From NCBI GenBank assembly GCA_028279655.1, contig JANQNH010000018.1, positions 1 to 64,000 on the forward strand: 64,000 nt of DNA, given 5' to 3'. This document shows, piece by piece, positions 61,419 to 64,000 of this stretch. The position numbers and the translations under genes were made by a program. How positions within the stretch are numbered: the first letter of the stretch is position 1; every line of letters starts with the position of its first letter. Source of the stretch: Candidatus Nanoarchaeia archaeon. Lineage in GTDB: Archaea; Nanobdellota; Nanobdellia; Woesearchaeales; JACPBV01. The notes beneath the pieces are model-generated. The model made no database searches, was not told the origin of the DNA, and worked only from the letters and a program-made list of their open reading frames with translations.

Positions 61419-62093
61419 ATGGGATATCAGCAAATTAGGGTTAATCTTGGAAGGGAAGCGGAATTGTTGGATTTAGTTGATAGGATGAATGGATTTGATA
61501 GTAGCTTTTCTGCTTTAGCTAGAGCTCGGCAAGAGCTGGGTATTAGAGGTGAACCAATTACAGTTACTGATTTTTGGGAGTGGATAACAGAGGGAGAGAG
61601 ATATCAAAGTACAGGGGCTAGTTTTGTAATGACTCCCCCCATAGGAAGAACAAAACTAGCTGATAGGGTGCTTTTTGCAGGAACTTATGCAGAGATATGT
61701 GATATGAGTGAAATTTTACTTGCATCTAATCAGGATAAATATCAAGAGGTGTGGGGTAGTTTTGGTGATAGTGGGGTGGCTGCTGATTTTGAGTCAAAGG
61801 TGAGATACCTAAGAGGATCTGATAGCTATTCTTTTGCCTATAGTATCAATTCCTTTTGGGAGAGGTTTTTTGGATCAAAGAATTATCTTGGTGAAGAGGG
61901 AGTCCATGAAGTTCCATGGCTTATTGTAACAACAGGGTACATGAGAAATAAGCCTAGTTATGGTCTTGCCAGCGGTGATGGGGAGACTATAAATGTTTCT
62001 GCAAGGTTAGAGAAGATAGCTCGGGAGTGGGATATTCCTATAATGTATGTTCCTTCATGGGCATCAAAACCACCAAGATGTAGATCTCTTTAA
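61419..62093 (+). CDS. Hypothetical protein
   Basis: 224 residues from the ATG at 61419, with GGTGA 5 nt upstream. No signal peptide, mixed alpha/beta, Trp/Tyr/Ser-rich (FWEWITEGERYQST, SINSFWERFFGS). No recognised family or motif. Ends PPRCRSL. Confidence 0.55.
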   Translation: MGYQQIRVNLGREAELLDLVDRMNGFDSSFSALARARQELGIRGEPITVTDFWEWITEGERYQSTGASFVMTPPIGRTKLADRVLFAGTYAEICDMSEILLASNQDKYQEVWGSFGDSGVAADFESKVRYLRGSDSYSFAYSINSFWERFFGSKNYLGEEGVHEVPWLIVTTGYMRNKPSYGLASGDGETINVSARLEKIAREWDIPIMYVPSWASKPPRCRSL

Positions 62094-62101
62094 TCGAATT
62101 A

Positions 62102-62136
62102 TCGGAAGGTTTATATTACTCTAATCATTCTTCTCT
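62102..62136 (+). promoter_or_regulatory. Promoter of the PLD lipoprotein gene
   Basis: Contains TTTATATTA at 62110-62118 and nearly repeats the promoter copy at 53467-53500. The ribosome binding site GGTGGGGG follows at 62137-62144. Confidence 0.55.
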
Positions 62137-62149
62137 GGTGGGGGTTGTA

Positions 62150-63124
62150 ATGCTAAAGCCTTTTGTTTTTTTGTTCCTTATCCTGGTGATAGGATGTTCT
62201 ATTAGCGGTAATACAGTTCTGGAAACTGTTCCTATGGAGAGAAATAAAGGGATGAATGTCTATTTCTGTCCTAGAGATGACTGTGAGCAGGTTATGATCG
62301 ATATAATCCAGTCTTCTGATGAGCAGGTTCATTGCGCTTTTTTTGATATCAATCTTAAGGGCCTGATAAATGCCCTTGGTGAGAAGAGCAAGGAGGTTGA
62401 TGTTAAATTGGTGGTGGATGACGAGAATTATGGAGATATTATAGGCCCTAATGTCAGGAAAGATACATCCTCACAATTTTCCCATAATAAGTTTTGTGTT
62501 GTAGATGATAAGTTAGTGGTGACTGGCAGTATGAATCCTACTGAAAACGGAGCTAACAAGAACAACAATAATGTGATTGTTTTCTATTCAAATTATCTGG
62601 CTAAGAACTATGAGGATGAGTTTAAGGAGTTATGGGATGGGGAGTTTGGTTCTGGTGATAAGGTTAAGTATAGGGAGATTAGTCTGAATGGCAATAGGAT
62701 AGAGAATTATTTCTGTCCTGAGGATGATTGTGCCTCCCGGATAGCAAAGGAGCTGAGAACGGCTGAGAAGAGCATCTATTTCATGGCTTTTTCTTTTACA
62801 AATGAAGAGATTGCTGATGGCATATTGTTCAATGATCGGGCAGACATCAGGGGGTTGTTTGAGAAGAGAGGTTCAGGAAGCTCTTATTCCCAATATAGCC
62901 GTCTTAGAGATTTTGGATTAGACGTCAGGCTGGATAATAACCCCGCTACAATGCATCATAAGGTTTTTGTAATTGATAACAGGACTGTTATAACAGGGTC
63001 AATGAACCCAACTGGAGCAGGGGACAGGAAGAATGATGAGAATGTTCTTATAGTACACGATGAAGATTTAGCTATGAGATATGTAGAAGAATTCCTTGTT
63101 CTGTATTATTCTCCTGCCATATAA
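62150..63124 (+). CDS. Phospholipase-D-family lipoprotein
   Basis: 324 residues from ATG 62150. Signal with lipobox VIGCS (Cys16), so it is probably lipid-anchored outside the cell. Two PLD HKD motifs: H112-N-K114...D119 (SHNKFCVVDDKLVVTGSMNP) and, near the C-terminus, MHHKVFVIDNRTVITGSMNP. Each half also has a Cys pair (YFCPRDDC; YFCPEDDC), suggesting an internal duplication with disulfides. This bipartite pattern fits PLD-type endonucleases or phosphodiesterases. Overlaps the convergent gene by 19 bp. Confidence 0.87.
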   Translation: MLKPFVFLFLILVIGCSISGNTVLETVPMERNKGMNVYFCPRDDCEQVMIDIIQSSDEQVHCAFFDINLKGLINALGEKSKEVDVKLVVDDENYGDIIGPNVRKDTSSQFSHNKFCVVDDKLVVTGSMNPTENGANKNNNNVIVFYSNYLAKNYEDEFKELWDGEFGSGDKVKYREISLNGNRIENYFCPEDDCASRIAKELRTAEKSIYFMAFSFTNEEIADGILFNDRADIRGLFEKRGSGSSYSQYSRLRDFGLDVRLDNNPATMHHKVFVIDNRTVITGSMNPTGAGDRKNDENVLIVHDEDLAMRYVEEFLVLYYSPAI

Positions 63125-63759
63125 CTGATTAGGATATCCCAAAGACTCTTGGTGGTGGTTACATTTCTTGATTTGTTTTGGGTTACTGTTGTTGTGATAT
63201 TTTTTAGTGAGGTAGTAAATTTTGTTACGCACTTATCATAAACAGGGGGTTTAACATCAGCGTATACCCAATAGACAGATGCAGGATTCTTCTTTTTTGC
63301 ATTCGCTATGATCATTACAGAATCTCCGGATTCAATCTCCCTGTCGATACCATTCATCCACATAGAAGCATAGTCCCATTCCAGCTCATCTCTGACTGAG
63401 TCATAATGTCTATTCTCATAGTTATCGTACTTGTACTCGGATTCATCAAAGAAAGCGAAGTTTACCTTGAATACTCCTGGTCTGTTCTCTTTATTTATCA
63501 GGGTGAAACCTACTGATATCTGCTGATCGTATTCAGGATACCACTCCCCCCATTCATAGTCCCATTCATATTCAGTTTTATTGCATTCTTGGGTAGGCTT
63601 CATAACTGTTGTCTCATTTGTATCAAGGGATTCCACAGGAACCATCCTCTCTTCAACAACCGTGCATCTGGATAGGACCAAGAAAAGATGTATAACGAGT
63701 ATTATTACGATGAACCTGATAAATGATTTCTTAAACTCCTTTTTTTTACTCTCAGTCAT
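63106..63759 (-). CDS. Membrane-anchored extracytoplasmic protein
   Basis: 217 residues. One N-terminal signal-anchor helix (~14-30) after a basic start, then a Tyr/Trp/Glu-rich beta domain with several NxT sequons (NETT, NITT, NVTT). Family not recognised. Convergent with the PLD lipoprotein gene. Confidence 0.65.
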   Translation of the reverse strand: MTESKKKEFKKSFIRFIVIILVIHLFLVLSRCTVVEERMVPVESLDTNETTVMKPTQECNKTEYEWDYEWGEWYPEYDQQISVGFTLINKENRPGVFKVNFAFFDESEYKYDNYENRHYDSVRDELEWDYASMWMNGIDREIESGDSVMIIANAKKKNPASVYWVYADVKPPVYDKCVTKFTTSLKNITTTVTQNKSRNVTTTKSLWDILISYMAGE

Positions 63760-64000
63760 CTTAATATTGGCATAATGGACTCATGAGTATATAATCTTTT
63801 CCCAGATATCGGTTTTAGGAGAATTTTTTTTGGCTTTTTATTCTTTGTTGTGGATCAACTATAATATATGGGTATAGGGGACTTGATTTGCTCTTGCATA
63901 GCTTGAAGGATTGGAAGCTAAAAATGGAATATAGTCATTATTAGCGGATAGTAAATAATAGATATATTTAAAAATAAGAACTCATTTTAATGCGTTAATA
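63760..64000. other. 241-bp terminal intergenic sequence
   Basis: AT-rich, with a TATA-like GATATATTTAAAAATAAG near 63961-63978 that may drive a gene beyond the window. No coding frame or RNA was recognised. Confidence 0.4.

Noticed and set aside
1-64000. CRISPR arrays, rRNA genes and replication origin
   Set aside because: No regularly spaced short repeats, rRNA segments, or origin-binding-box clusters next to an orc1/cdc6 gene were seen.

Overview
The window is AT-rich archaeal chromosome. Archaeal markers include a histone, aIF5A, ribosomal proteins L37Ae and L40e, RNA polymerase subunit P, prefoldin beta, a class-1 release factor of the aRF1 type, a DRG GTPase, a NurA-type nuclease, a type IV prepilin with an RRG-LSPLIA signal, and two intron-containing tRNA genes. 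Many starts lie 26-30 nt downstream of a TATA-like box, so many transcripts look leaderless; other starts have GGTG/GGAGG ribosome binding sites. The number of orphan secreted and membrane proteins, the CARDB-like surface proteins with acidic or Gly-Ser linkers, and the shortened release factor suggest a DPANN lineage (Woesearchaeota/Pacearchaeota-like). That placement is an inference.

Layout. 1-4.7 kb: three surface proteins. 4.7-6.5 kb: an amino-acid permease, an intron-containing tRNA-Trp and a DUF192 protein. 6.7-10.1 kb: a giant Ig-like surface protein with a dockerin-like tail and a small membrane-anchored partner. 10.1-18.5 kb: MEMO-family protein, S-adenosylhomocysteine hydrolase, Lrp regulators, SemiSWEET, YggS, a PfkB (adenosine-type) kinase and a DRG GTPase. 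18.6-21.5 kb: a small membrane protein/prepilin operon, the L37Ae-RpoP-prefoldin beta cluster, and a tRNA-Pro whose 5' exon overlaps a LAGLIDADG endonuclease gene. 21.6-31 kb: aRF1, a metallopeptidase, a UbiA-like protein, a tandem-Lrp regulator, PEP synthase, a second LAGLIDADG gene and a TrmG10-like methyltransferase. 31-37.5 kb: membrane proteins and two large orphans. 37.5-41.9 kb: a glycine cleavage operon gcvT-gcvH-gcvPA-gcvPB. 41.8-44 kb: histone, aIF5A, L40e and a site-2 protease.

44.08-49.01 kb is a complete mobile element of 4,930 bp. It has 13-bp terminal inverted repeats matching the IS6-family style and a perfect 8-bp target duplication. It carries one IS6/IS240-type DDE transposase with an N-terminal SWIM zinc finger. 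Its cargo is a single-chain restriction-methylation-specificity enzyme (type IIG-like), two very small ribbon-helix-helix genes (one in another frame over the apparent N-terminus of the restriction gene), palindromic operators and three small accessory genes. This is the strongest candidate for an undescribed system here.

49-64 kb: flavoprotein, PfkB kinase, NurA-type nuclease, the de novo NAD genes nadA, nadC and nadX with unknown small genes between them, a TIM-fold protein with altered catalytic residues, topoisomerase IA, a secreted Lon-like protease, a secreted PLD-family lipoprotein and orphans. No rRNA genes, CRISPR arrays or replication origin were seen.
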